Shown here: piece after piece, positions 1 to 7,778 of the stretch
How positions within the stretch are numbered: position 1 is the stretch's first letter
How the letters are laid out: each line of letters starts with the position of its first letter
Program-made: the position numbers and the translations under genes
Source of the DNA: JAKQIM01 sp964633225
GTDB taxonomy: Bacteria > Chloroflexota > Anaerolineae > Anaerolineales > UBA4823
DNA: 27,182 nucleotides
Direction: 5' to 3'
Assembly: GCA_964633225.1 (NCBI GenBank)
Contig: CAZWFQ010000051.1
Span: forward strand, 1-27,182
Notes under the pieces: model-generated
Seen by the model: only the letters and a program-made list of their open reading frames with translations
What the model was told of the DNA's origin: nothing
Databases searched by the model: none

Positions 1-71
1 CCCTGCTTTCTCTAGGCCATGTTGCGCCATAGCTGGTTCCCCCCTCTGGTTAACCCCTTTATCCCCCATTA

Positions 72-90
72 AATCACCCTCCGGGGGATT
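72..90 (+). terminator. Possible hairpin terminator of an upstream gene
   Basis: Arms at 72-79 and 83-90 (AATCACCC against GGGGGATT, one A-G mismatch) flank a 3-base loop and are followed by GTTTTC. This would suit termination of a + strand gene ending before the window. The stem is short and the T run is only four bases. The first 123 bases hold no other recognisable gene. Confidence 0.3.
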
Positions 91-123
91 GTTTTCGCCT
101 ATGATTTCGTCTATCCTGAGGGC

Positions 124-648
124 ATGGATGACCTGCTCCGCCTCGCACCCGGCCAACTGCACCTGCTGATCGCCCCACGCGCCACCTGTCGCCAGTTGAT
201 GAATGCCCTGGCCGCTCGCCTGGCGTTGGAAGGGCGACTGCAGGTATTGGACGGCGGCAACAGCCTGGATGTATATGCTATCGCCCATCTCGCCCGGCAA
301 AATGGGGCCCATCCAGAAACAGTCTTACAGCGCATCACCATTGCCCGCGCCTTCACCTGCTACCAGATGACCCGCCTGTTGACCGGGCACAACCACGGCT
401 CACTTCCCACCCTGGTATTCGACCTGCTAACAACCTTCTACGATGAGAACATCCGGCTGGACGAACGCCTGCGCTTGCTGGAGCAGGGCCTGGCCGCACT
501 CAAACGCTTGAGCCAGCAGGCGCCGGTGGCGGTCAGCGCCTGCCCGGCTGGGCAACCGGAAGCTCTGCTGAAGCACCTGGCCGCAGCCTCAGATCAATGT
601 TGGCAGGTGCCTGCGCTGGCCAGCCCAGCCCAACCGACCTTGTTTTAG
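124..648 (+). CDS. RecA/Rad51-like P-loop protein with degenerate Walker A
   Basis: This 174-residue protein resembles small RecA-fold ATPases common in Chloroflexota. After a leading strand (LHLLIAP, residues 13-19) comes 'LQVLDGGNSLDVYAIAHLAR', then 'RITIARAFTCYQMTRLL', and 'TLVFDLLTTFYDENI' in the Walker B position. In the relatives I know the first loop is GxxGxGK[ST]; here it reads APRATCRQ, with no Gly-Lys-Thr, so ATP binding through a normal P-loop is doubtful. Start at ATG 124: GAGGG lies almost directly before it, and a TATGAT hexamer at 100-105 could be a -10 box with a very short leader. The stop at 646-648 is followed after 8 bases by the small gene at 657, so the two are probably co-transcribed. 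Family assignment is from remembered similarity; a role in DNA repair is a guess. Confidence 0.65.
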   Translation: MDDLLRLAPGQLHLLIAPRATCRQLMNALAARLALEGRLQVLDGGNSLDVYAIAHLARQNGAHPETVLQRITIARAFTCYQMTRLLTGHNHGSLPTLVFDLLTTFYDENIRLDERLRLLEQGLAALKRLSQQAPVAVSACPAGQPEALLKHLAAASDQCWQVPALASPAQPTLF

Positions 649-656
649 GAGCTTGC

Positions 657-788
657 ATGGGCCGTACAGTTCCGTCGATCACACTGGCCTACCAGCAAGA
701 GCTGGAAGCCCTGGGACGTTTCCGGCGAGCGCTACGGCGCAGCGATCAGATGGTGCTCGACAATCTTCTCTCCGCCTCTCACCTATAG
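657..788 (+). CDS. Small conserved 'MGRTVPS' protein, 43 aa
   Basis: ATG 657 is preceded by AGGAG at 647-651, five bases away and overlapping the stop of the previous gene, which decides this start over a longer reading from 597. The 43-residue product begins MGRTVPS and continues as one predicted helix with a charged patch (FRRALRRSDQ, residues 19-28). Small proteins with this MGRTVPS start and a downstream 'RALRR.D' segment recur in Chloroflexota and some archaea next to RecA-like genes; I know of no assigned function. The overlap of ribosome binding site and upstream stop implies translational coupling with the RecA-like protein, so they may act together. Confidence 0.7.
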   Translation: MGRTVPSITLAYQQELEALGRFRRALRRSDQMVLDNLLSASHL

Positions 789-1072
789 CATCCACAGTTC
801 TTGTCTTATAATCCCCAGCAGGCAACATAGTTCATCAGCAAACGGTTAACCAATCCATCAAAGCTCTTCGCACATCAGCTATAAAGCTTGCCCCTAATGC
901 GTAAGACAGGAGCGTAACGGATATTTCCTTATGCGACGAGAATTTCCCGCGATGCCAAGTCGAAATCCGCTTGTTATGCGACGGCTTTCAGGCTAAAATA
1001 GTCGTACAAGGGTACTTATCCGGCAGCATTGCCCACCCAGATAGCCCTCGCAGGCTAACCTGGCACAACATG
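789..1072. other. Convergent spacer without a recognisable gene
   Basis: No reading frame here looks coding on either strand. There is a 10-base direct repeat TTATGCGACG at 929-938 and 974-983, and an imperfect hairpin at 1037-1063 (CCAG-A-TAGCC, loop CTCGCA, GGCTA-AC-CTGG). I see no tRNA or known riboswitch pattern. With the hairpin at 1073-1107 it separates two convergent operons. Confidence 0.4.
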
Positions 1073-1107
1073 AAATATCGGGCCTCAAGTAATGAGACCC
1101 GATATTT
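1073..1107 (-). terminator. Hairpin ending the ABC efflux operon
   Basis: Fifteen-base arms at 1073-1087 and 1093-1107 are complementary except for one C-A pair, with loop AGTAA. It lies 29 bases beyond the stop of the lipoprotein gene, between convergent transcription units. There is no long T run on either side (ATTTATCT on +, ATTTCATG on -), so it may act as a transcript-end stabiliser or as a weak bidirectional terminator. Confidence 0.6.
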
Positions 1108-1135
1108 ATCTAATTTTCGGTATGATCCCCCTGCT

Positions 1136-1708
1136 TCACGGAGTAAGCTGATCGAGGTACTCGATCACAGCAGATACCAGAGCTGTCGAGGCGCCACCGC
1201 TGGTGCTGCCCGGCGTGCGCCCTTCTTCGGCCTGGCGCGTGGCACGCGCTTCAGGCGACATGCCCTGCCCCTGGCCTTGACCCTGACCAGTGCCGGTGCC
1301 ACTGCCCAACGTGATGCCGTTGGCAGTGGCCCAATCCTGCAAATCGGTCTGCGTCAACTGCATCGCTTTGATCGCAGCGATTTGTTCAGCCGTCAGGCTT
1401 TCTTCAATGGATTGCATGACAGCATTGGTCTCTGCATCGGCGCCTGTACCGCTCTTTTGTGAATTGAGCAGCACTTGCCACAGTGGCAGCAAGGTTTCAG
1501 CCTGCTCTGGGGTGATGGCAGTGTCGCTTTCTGCCAAGTTAAGCGTGCCCAGGGCAAGCTGATTGCGCGCAGAGAGTGCGCCGTCATAGCTGGTGTCTAG
1601 GGTCGCGCTGACATAGCTTTCTCCAGCCGGGGCAGCGGCTGGAGCCGCACTGCTGCATGCAGCAAGCGCCAGGGCCAGGATGATTAGTAGGATGGATTTA
1701 GTTTTCAT
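1136..1708 (-). CDS. Gly/Gln-rich lipoprotein of the MacAB-type operon
   Basis: This 190-residue protein starts MKTKSILLIILALALAAC, a short lipoprotein signal peptide whose lipobox LAAC places the lipidated Cys at residue 18; it should sit on the outer face of the membrane. A helical middle follows (about residues 50-130), with TAITPEQAETLLPLW and ESLTAEQIAAIKAM segments. Then comes a low-complexity Gly/Thr/Gln stretch near 136-149 and a short C-terminal helix (ALVSAVIEYLDQL). ATG 1708 has GGAGAG about ten bases upstream. It lies 24 bases after the permease gene on the same strand and before the operon's hairpin. I know no domain name; similar lipoproteins accompany MacB-like permeases in Chloroflexota, so a partner of the efflux pump is the natural inference. 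Confidence 0.75.
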   Translation of the reverse strand: MKTKSILLIILALALAACSSAAPAAAPAGESYVSATLDTSYDGALSARNQLALGTLNLAESDTAITPEQAETLLPLWQVLLNSQKSGTGADAETNAVMQSIEESLTAEQIAAIKAMQLTQTDLQDWATANGITLGSGTGTGQGQGQGQGMSPEARATRQAEEGRTPGSTSGGASTALVSAVIEYLDQLTP

Positions 1709-1732
1709 ATCAGTCTCTCCGTAATAGAATAT

Positions 1733-2956
1733 TTACTCGTGGCGCAAAGCCACGATTGGGTCTAGCTTTGCAGCCTGGGTGGCAGGATAATAGCCAAAGA
1801 AAATGCCCACCGCCGCGGCGGCGCCAAATGCCAGTGGGATAGAAGCCGGCACAAGCTCGGTGCGCATCGTTCCCAATTGGGCAAACAGATACGAGCCGCC
1901 TACCCCAGCCAGCACGCCTACCAGTCCGCCCGCCAGGCTCAAGATCACTGCCTCAACCAAGAATTGCAACATCACATCCGCCGGGCGCGCCCCTAACGCC
2001 ATGCGCAGGCCGATTTCACGCGTGCGCTCAGTCACAGATACCAACATAATGTTCATGATGCCGATGCCGCCTACCACCAGTGATACACCGGCCACCCAGG
2101 CTAATAAGTCGCGAAAGGCAGCCGTGGCAGCCTCTTGCGTAGCAATGATATCTTGCTGGGTTTGAACAGTGAAATCCGGCTGGGTAAAATCTACATCATG
2201 GCGGTTAGCCAGTAACGCTGTAACCTGGGTGATCACGCTGTCAATTTTCTCCTGGTTTTCCACTTTGACATAAATCGTGCGCACCGCATCCGGACGCATC
2301 GATGCCCCGCCCGAGCCTGTAGGCATCAATTTGTCCAGTACCAGATTGATCGGCAAGTACACCCGTCCGTCATAATCCACGTCGGCGACCTGGCCCTTTG
2401 GCGCCATCACGCCAATCACCGTCATGCGTAGCGTCCCGATGGTAACGGACTGCCCCAATGCGCTTTGCTCGCCAAACAGGTCCGTGGCCAAACCTGCACC
2501 CAACACTACCAGTTTATTCTTGCGCTCGTCCTCATCGGCGGTGAAGTAGCGGCCTTCGGCCAGGGCGTAATCGCGCACGATCGGGAAATCGGCGGTTGTG
2601 CCCATCAGGGCAATTCCTTCCAGGGTCACGCCATTGGCCTTAACGGTTTGCGCTGCGGGAGACTGCTCGGCTGACACACCAGAAATACCCACCACCTGCT
2701 GGGCTATGGCATTGGCGTCATCCAAGAGCAGGGTGCGCGCCGCGCCCGGCGTGCCGCGCAGCGGCGAAACGATCAACAGGTTAGCGCCCAGGGCGTTGAT
2801 TTGTTCGGCAATGGCGGCTTCGGCTCCTGCGCTGACCGCTAACATGATGATGACCGATGCCACACCAATGATGACCCCCAGGGTGGTCAGAAACGAGCGC
2901 AGCTTATTGAGATTCAGGCCATCCCAGGCCACACGCAAAATTTTGGTGAAATTCAT
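1733..2956 (-). CDS. MacB/FtsX-type ABC transporter permease
   Basis: This 407-residue protein has the layout of stand-alone MacB-like permeases. One N-terminal membrane helix (about 20-45, SFLTTLGVIIGVASVI) is followed by a large extracytoplasmic MacB_PCD-type domain (about 50-280). Three C-terminal helices form the FtsX domain, with the 'ERTREIGLRMALGAR' coupling segment near 310-325 and the family-typical end 'AAKLDPIVALRHE'. Such permeases do not import solute; they transmit ATP-driven motion to a periplasmic adaptor, exporting peptides, lipoproteins or macrolides. The start ATG overlaps the stop of the ATPase gene as ATGA (2953-2956), so translation is coupled. The adaptor, ATPase and permease genes lie in that order. 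The substrate cannot be read from sequence. Confidence 0.9.
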   Translation of the reverse strand: MNFTKILRVAWDGLNLNKLRSFLTTLGVIIGVASVIIMLAVSAGAEAAIAEQINALGANLLIVSPLRGTPGAARTLLLDDANAIAQQVVGISGVSAEQSPAAQTVKANGVTLEGIALMGTTADFPIVRDYALAEGRYFTADEDERKNKLVVLGAGLATDLFGEQSALGQSVTIGTLRMTVIGVMAPKGQVADVDYDGRVYLPINLVLDKLMPTGSGGASMRPDAVRTIYVKVENQEKIDSVITQVTALLANRHDVDFTQPDFTVQTQQDIIATQEAATAAFRDLLAWVAGVSLVVGGIGIMNIMLVSVTERTREIGLRMALGARPADVMLQFLVEAVILSLAGGLVGVLAGVGGSYLFAQLGTMRTELVPASIPLAFGAAAAVGIFFGYYPATQAAKLDPIVALRHE

Positions 2957-3714
2957 TCGGCTGCCTCCTGTGCCCGCGCTGCCGCACGTTCACGGCTCTC
3001 CAGGCATGGACTGAGGCCCTCGCCCCCATGCGAAATGACAACCCCATCGCGCAAGCAGATGATACGTTGAGCTTGAATGGCCACATCCGGTTCATGGGTT
3101 ACCATCACAATGGTTGTTCCCTGTTTGTGCAAACGATGCAAAATATCCATGATCTCTATGCTGGAGTGCGAGTCGAGATTGCCGGTTGGCTCGTCAGCCA
3201 GGATGAGCGGCGGGCGATTGACCAAAGCGCGGGCAATTGCCACACGCTGCTGTTGGCCGCCCGATAATTGATTAGGTTGATGGCTCATCCGCTGACCCAG
3301 CCCCACTGCCTCCAACGCGGCCACGGCGCGGTGGTGCTGTTCCTTCGCATCCAGTTTTTCGTGCAGGTTGTACAACATTGCCAGCTTCACGTTCTCTAGC
3401 GCACTCAGGCGCGCCAGTAAGTTGAAGGATTGAAAAATAAACCCGATCTTCTGGCTGCGGACTTCGGCCAGCTCGTTTTTGTCCAGGCCGCTGACATCAC
3501 GGCCATCCAGCAGGTAACTGCCGGATGTTGAGCGGTCAAGACAACCGATGATGTTCATCATGGTAGATTTACCGGAGCCAGATGGCCCCATCACCGCCAC
3601 AAATTCGCCGCGCCGCACCAACGCATTTGCGCCCGCCAACGCATGAACCGCGGCCTCGCCCTCGCCATATACTTTGAACAAGTCTTTGATCTCAATGATG
3701 GGTGGTGTGTTCAT
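2953..3714 (-). CDS. MacB/LolD-type ABC transporter ATP-binding protein
   Basis: From ATG 3714 the product has 253 residues and opens NTPPIIEIKDLFKVYGEGE, the usual start of this family; a longer reading from 3780 would run into the end of the adaptor gene. Walker A is GPSGSGKST (43-51), the Q-loop IFQSFN (about 93-98), the signature LSGGQQQRVAIARAL (150-164), Walker B LILADEPT (170-177), and the switch His is H207 in VMVTHEPD. All catalytic positions are intact. The length and the tight order with a MacA-like adaptor and MacB-like permease place it as the motor of that export complex. The C-terminal tail is rich in Ala/Glu/Arg. Confidence 0.92.
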   Translation of the reverse strand: MNTPPIIEIKDLFKVYGEGEAAVHALAGANALVRRGEFVAVMGPSGSGKSTMMNIIGCLDRSTSGSYLLDGRDVSGLDKNELAEVRSQKIGFIFQSFNLLARLSALENVKLAMLYNLHEKLDAKEQHHRAVAALEAVGLGQRMSHQPNQLSGGQQQRVAIARALVNRPPLILADEPTGNLDSHSSIEIMDILHRLHKQGTTIVMVTHEPDVAIQAQRIICLRDGVVISHGGEGLSPCLESRERAAARAQEAAE

Positions 3715-3742
3715 TGCTTTTTCTCGGAGCCCGTCCAGGCGC

Positions 3743-5161
3743 TCACTTGGTTTCCACGTTACCGGTGCTGACAATATCACCAGCCTGCAGGCCGCTCAGA
3801 ATTTCGGCGTTGGCAAAATCGTGCAGGCCGACGGTGACCGGGGTCAATTTGAGTGATCCATCGACCTGCACCACAAAAACGGCATAGGAACCAGGGGCCA
3901 ATTCTCGCAAGGCCTGTACCGGCACCAACAACGCACCCAGCGCCTCGCCAGCAACAATCTCAACATCAGCAGTCATCCCAGAACGCAACGCTATCACCGG
4001 CGCTTCCTCAAAATCAACCCAAACTACTGCCGTCAGGGTGCCGCCAACATTCTGCAAGGCTGGCTCAATAGCCCGCAGCCGCCCGCCAATCACCTGGTTA
4101 GGATAACTAGCAAATGTAACATCTATCCGCTGACCAACATCCAATGCTGGCAGATCAGTTTCATCCACATAAACCCGCAGTTCAAGCTGGTCCAGGGTAG
4201 TTATGGTGGCAACAGCCGCCGACCCTACCGGCTGCCCAGCCGTCAGGTTAAAACTAGTCAGCACGCCCGAAAGTGGCGCCAACAAGCGCGTGTTCTCGAC
4301 CGCCAGGCTGGCATTACGAATAGCTTGGCAGGCCTGGTCTAATTTGAACGGCAAGGCTGTGTCGGTAACCAGCAAACCGGCATCATCGCACGGAGCACCC
4401 TGAGCGATGAAATCTGAATAAGAGCGAGACTCATCCAGCGCCAATTGAGCAGACGCCAGCCTGGCCCGCGCCAGAGCAATCTCTGCTGCAGTTGGCGGAA
4501 AAACACCCTGCACGGTTTCGCCACTCGCCGGGTCTTTATAAGGCTTGGTGAAAATAGCCGGCAGATAAGTAGTCGCATAATCGAACTGGGCCTGAGCCAA
4601 ATCAGCCTCGGCCAGTTCCACAGCATCCTGCGCTTCCGCCAGAGCTTCGGCATTTGTGCTCGAAACCTCCGCAAGCGCTGCCTGGACCTGGGCCAGGTCT
4701 TGTTCGGCCTGCCAGACGGCCGGGCTGATCAGGGTTTGCAGGTCGCCCACGGCCTTCTCGTAGGTCACTTCAGCGCTCAACGCAGCAACCTGGGCCTGCA
4801 AGAGCGCTGCCGGCGAGACCATTTCTTGCAAGGCCAATTGGCTCTGGGCCAGTTGCTGTTGTACATTGGTATCATCCAAACGCGCCAGAAGCTGCCCAGT
4901 CTCAACGACATCGCCGGCAGCAGCATAAACCTCAGCCACCACCCCGCCGCTACGAAAAGCTGCGCTGGCTTGCGCGACTGGCGTCAGCTCGCCCACTCCA
5001 GGCACCAGGATCACCAAGTCACCTGTCCGCACCCGGGCCGTCTGCAATGTTGGCTCAGCAGAGGCCTGGGATGGCAAATACACAGCCTTATAATAATAGC
5101 TACCTGCCACAGCAGCCAGCACCACCAACAATAACACAAACCAGGGACGCGCTTTTTTCAT
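3743..5161 (-). CDS. MacA/HlyD-type periplasmic adaptor (membrane fusion protein)
   Basis: ATG 5161 (MKKARPWFVLL) is chosen because AGGAG lies nine bases upstream; the frame also opens at 5191 without such a site. The 472-residue protein has one N-terminal membrane anchor (about 6-24), then a lipoyl-like half motif (VVAEVYAAAGDVVETGQLLARLD). A long Ala/Gln/Glu-rich helical hairpin follows (about 105-240), with an inserted stretch carrying two Cys (GAPCDDAG and LDQACQ). The second lipoyl half (LLAPLSGVLTSFNLTAGQPV) precedes beta-barrel and membrane-proximal domains. This is the adaptor architecture of MacA/HlyD proteins, which link an inner-membrane ABC permease to the exterior. It is the first gene of the operon; the ATPase ATG is 28 bases after its stop. 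Confidence 0.88.
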   Translation of the reverse strand: MKKARPWFVLLLVVLAAVAGSYYYKAVYLPSQASAEPTLQTARVRTGDLVILVPGVGELTPVAQASAAFRSGGVVAEVYAAAGDVVETGQLLARLDDTNVQQQLAQSQLALQEMVSPAALLQAQVAALSAEVTYEKAVGDLQTLISPAVWQAEQDLAQVQAALAEVSSTNAEALAEAQDAVELAEADLAQAQFDYATTYLPAIFTKPYKDPASGETVQGVFPPTAAEIALARARLASAQLALDESRSYSDFIAQGAPCDDAGLLVTDTALPFKLDQACQAIRNASLAVENTRLLAPLSGVLTSFNLTAGQPVGSAAVATITTLDQLELRVYVDETDLPALDVGQRIDVTFASYPNQVIGGRLRAIEPALQNVGGTLTAVVWVDFEEAPVIALRSGMTADVEIVAGEALGALLVPVQALRELAPGSYAVFVVQVDGSLKLTPVTVGLHDFANAEILSGLQAGDIVSTGNVETK

Positions 5162-5349
5162 GGATACTTCTCCTGTCGGATTTATCCTCAAATCATACTG
5201 GATGGTTATGAATATACTGTGGGGAAGATGTGAAGATCTTATGTTGATAGATTGCTAGTCAGCAAATATATCCAAAATGCGCCTCGCTTACCAACATTGC
5301 GAGGGCTAAAACGGGTTCAACTACCCAGCACTGCTACATGCGTTGAACG

Positions 5350-5955
5350 CTATCCAAATGCAAATCCTACAACAAAACAAACTGTCATCAACAGCAGCAG
5401 ACCCGGCAAGATCTTGAGAATTGTTTTGCGTGAAAGAATGGGCTTGCCTGCTTTCAGGAATGAGAGCAAGAGACCACCAACGCCAATCAACGCACCGCCT
5501 ACTCCAACCAGAGAGAAAGCCGCCCCCATCACCCCTTGCAGTGCGAGCCAAATGGGCAGTAGAAAAATCATCATCCCTGCCACACCATGCACCAGAGCTA
5601 GTACAATGATGGGCATTTTGCTGGGCATTGGCTGTGAGCGCGTAATAATAACTGCCAGCAATCCAATCACAACAAAAGCCAGGTAGACGCCGCTCCATGC
5701 CGGAAGGTGTTGCCACACCAAGCCAAGCGAAAGCGAGAGCGGGATGATGGTGGAAACCACTACCACCACAGGAGCGTCCAACACATCAAAACCCAGGATG
5801 ATCAACAGCAAACCCGCAACCAAGAGGACCCCAAAAGCAGTGGTATAAGCAATGATAGGAAACGTGTCGAAGCCATCAACGCCCACCGCCACCTGGTACG
5901 CAGCCAGCAGCCCCACAAGGAAAAACAGAATGCGATCCACAACCGACATTTTCAT
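5350..5955 (-). CDS. Multi-pass membrane protein of unknown function
   Basis: The 201-residue product is almost entirely hydrophobic, with about six or seven predicted helices (roughly 8-25, 31-54, 60-80, 86-105, 112-132, 140-165 and 180-200). Few residues could bind a cofactor; two His lie near membrane faces (VWQHLPAW and ALVHGVAGM). I recognise no family. ATG 5955 has GGGAG about 13 bases upstream, and a second Met at codon 3 is an alternative. It starts 16 bases after the ctaB stop, so it is probably co-transcribed with heme O synthase. Its role may be tied to oxidase assembly or to the large membrane protein further up the cluster. The 188-base spacer between it and the adaptor gene must carry the ABC operon's promoter, but I see only weak candidates. 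Confidence 0.7.
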   Translation of the reverse strand: MKMSVVDRILFFLVGLLAAYQVAVGVDGFDTFPIIAYTTAFGVLLVAGLLLIILGFDVLDAPVVVVVSTIIPLSLSLGLVWQHLPAWSGVYLAFVVIGLLAVIITRSQPMPSKMPIIVLALVHGVAGMMIFLLPIWLALQGVMGAAFSLVGVGGALIGVGGLLLSFLKAGKPILSRKTILKILPGLLLLMTVCFVVGFAFG

Positions 5956-5971
5956 AATGCTTATCTGCTCC

Positions 5972-6826
5972 CTAGATCATCATCAACAACATTGCCGCCA
6001 GCATGTAGAGCGAAGCATATTTGAATAATCCAAAATTGACCCGCTCCGAAGGCTGAAATACCATCCGGATCGCCAAGACAAGCAATCCGGCCGAAAGCAC
6101 CCCCAACAGCCGCAGGCAGCCCCATTGCATACCAATGCCCCAGGCAGCCAAGCCCATTGCCAGCGCCGCCAGCACGCTCGACACAGCGATGGCTGCACGC
6201 GTCATGCCGAACCCATAGGTGGACGGGAACGTCGGCACACCAGCAGCCCGGTAATCGTCAAAATAGCGCATGCTAAATGTCAAGATATGGGTCGGAATCC
6301 ACAATAAGATACCGAGAGAAAGTAGCAGCCCGACCCAATCCAGTCCGCCCACACCCAACACTCGCCCTGCCAAGATCGGCATGCCACCCGCAATCCCCCC
6401 CCACACAATGCTCCAACAGGTGCGCCGCTTAAGCCAGATAGTATAAACAACTACATCAAAGAACAACCCGGCAAAAATAACCAATCCATACCAAATATCC
6501 ATCGCCAATGCCAGTCCCACGCCCAACACTGAAAGCGACAACCCCACCCGCAAAGCCTCTGCAGGGTTTATTTTGCCAGAGGCCAGGGGGCGTTTTTGCG
6601 TACGGCCCATTTTGGCATCAATATCGCGATCCCACCACATATTAAGAACAGTGCTCCCGCTGACGGAAGCTGCCAAGCTGACCAGCAGCCCAACCAGGGT
6701 GGGCAGGTTAAAAACCGGGCAGCGAGCGCTCATATAGCCTGCCAGCCCAGTAGATACCAGCAAACCGGTTTGCAGGCTCTTGACCAGCGGCCAGTAGAGG
6801 CGGAATTTGGCAAGCATCGTCTTCAT
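5972..6826 (-). CDS. ctaB: Heme O synthase (protoheme IX farnesyltransferase)
   Basis: This 284-residue UbiA-superfamily prenyltransferase adds a farnesyl group to heme b to make heme O, needed by many heme-copper oxidases. The first Asp-rich motif N62-x3-D66-x-D68-x-D70, followed by 'KMGRTQKRPLASG', is the CtaB signature. The second motif is YFDDYRAAGVP (about 187-197), also CtaB-like rather than UbiA- or chlorophyll-synthase-like. About eight or nine membrane helices are predicted. ATG 6826 has GAAGGAG about seven bases upstream. It follows a strong hairpin at 6845-6878, so it may have its own weak promoter or be read through from the cluster upstream. Its presence beside an oxidase-like membrane protein suggests that protein uses heme O or A, which is inference. 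Confidence 0.88.
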   Translation of the reverse strand: MKTMLAKFRLYWPLVKSLQTGLLVSTGLAGYMSARCPVFNLPTLVGLLVSLAASVSGSTVLNMWWDRDIDAKMGRTQKRPLASGKINPAEALRVGLSLSVLGVGLALAMDIWYGLVIFAGLFFDVVVYTIWLKRRTCWSIVWGGIAGGMPILAGRVLGVGGLDWVGLLLSLGILLWIPTHILTFSMRYFDDYRAAGVPTFPSTYGFGMTRAAIAVSSVLAALAMGLAAWGIGMQWGCLRLLGVLSAGLLVLAIRMVFQPSERVNFGLFKYASLYMLAAMLLMMI

Positions 6827-6844
6827 GCTTCAACTCCTTCAAAA

Positions 6845-6878
6845 TCAGGCGGGCGGGCGCCCACACCCGCCCGCCTGA
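6845..6878 (-). terminator. Strong hairpin terminator after the SUMF1 gene
   Basis: Perfect 13-base GC-rich arms lie at 6845-6857 and 6866-6878 (TCAGGCGGGCGGG and its complement) with an 8-base loop. Read on the minus strand the hairpin is followed by TTTTGAAGG. It sits four bases beyond the SUMF1 stop and ends inside the short spacer before ctaB, so it likely reduces transcription into ctaB rather than blocking it fully, given the short U run. Confidence 0.75.
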
Positions 6879-6881
6879 GAA

Positions 6882-7778
6882 CTAATGATCACGGACGCAG
6901 CGAAAGCCCACACCCGGGCTGAAGTAAGTGGGGGTGGCATTATTGCGCACCCACAACCTCAGATCCATCTCATAGGTGTCCTTCGATCCACCCCGCATGA
7001 AGCGATAATGCATCCCTTCATACACGTCGCCCGTCCACTGCCACACATTCCCTGCCATGTCATACAACCCGTATGGCGAGGCCGAGTCAAGGGTCACGTA
7101 GCCATCATACGTCTTGCCGTTGTAAAAGCCCACCGGCGTGGTACGCGAGCCAAACGAGCTCATGCTTTCAAATGGATCCCGGCTGGCATAGAAATTGGCG
7201 TTTTCACGGAGGATCTCTTCGCCCCAGGGGAAGGGCCGCTCATCCGTGCCGCGCCCGGCTTTTTCCCATTCCGCTTCCGTCGGCAGGCGACCATCATTGT
7301 ACTCGCAGTAGCCGCGTGCACCAAACCAGCTTACCATGGTCATGGGGTGGTTCTCATACGCTGGCTGGACAGTGAACGTGGCGCCATCAAAGCGAATGCG
7401 TTGTGCCGGATCGTCCAACGGGATGAAGATCCAATCCCCCGCTTCGATCGGTTCTTCATGCTTCACGCCGCGAAACACATCCCCAGGATAGTAGCCCACG
7501 ATCTGTTCGCCGTCCACCTTCACGCTGCCATCTGCCAGCGCCTGGTTGAGGAAATCTGCATACTGTGCCGTGGTCACATCCGTGACCATGATCTCGTAGG
7601 CCCCAGTCTCCACCACCTCTTCGTGCTGTCCAAAGTAGAATTCGCCTGCTGGAACCTGCACCCATGCGTCCGGGTCTACCCCCGTCTCGTAAACCGGCAG
7701 CGGCGCGTCCAGGTCAACCGGAGCGCATGCGGTCAGGAAAGCAAACAGCAAGACAATGAGTGGAAGAATACGTTTCAT
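6882..7778 (-). CDS. SUMF1-domain (formylglycine-generating-enzyme-like) lipoprotein
   Basis: ATG 7778 is chosen because GGAGG lies eight to nine bases upstream and because it overlaps the previous stop as ATGA (7775-7778). The 298-residue product begins with a signal peptide and lipobox LTAC (Cys18), so it is an exported lipoprotein. The rest is a SUMF1 fold: 'VQVPAGEFYFGQ', 'HPMTMVSWFGARGYCEY', 'GRLPTEAEWEKAGRG', 'YGLYDMAGNVWQWTGD', 'FMRGGS' and the end 'GVGFRCVRDH'. In true formylglycine-generating enzymes two Cys lie just after RGGS; here that stretch (KDTYEMDLRLW) has none, so sulfatase-activating chemistry is unlikely. Non-catalytic SUMF1 proteins occur beside denitrification genes (NirV next to nirK). 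Coupling to the oxidase-like gene implies a structural or assembly role outside the membrane. Confidence 0.85.
   Translation of the reverse strand: MKRILPLIVLLFAFLTACAPVDLDAPLPVYETGVDPDAWVQVPAGEFYFGQHEEVVETGAYEIMVTDVTTAQYADFLNQALADGSVKVDGEQIVGYYPGDVFRGVKHEEPIEAGDWIFIPLDDPAQRIRFDGATFTVQPAYENHPMTMVSWFGARGYCEYNDGRLPTEAEWEKAGRGTDERPFPWGEEILRENANFYASRDPFESMSSFGSRTTPVGFYNGKTYDGYVTLDSASPYGLYDMAGNVWQWTGDVYEGMHYRFMRGGSKDTYEMDLRLWVRNNATPTYFSPGVGFRCVRDH

Noticed and set aside
971..1462. 163-aa frame on the + strand
   Set aside because: Its second half is antisense to the lipoprotein gene, which has a lipobox and ribosome binding site; the first part crosses hairpins and has no ribosome binding site.
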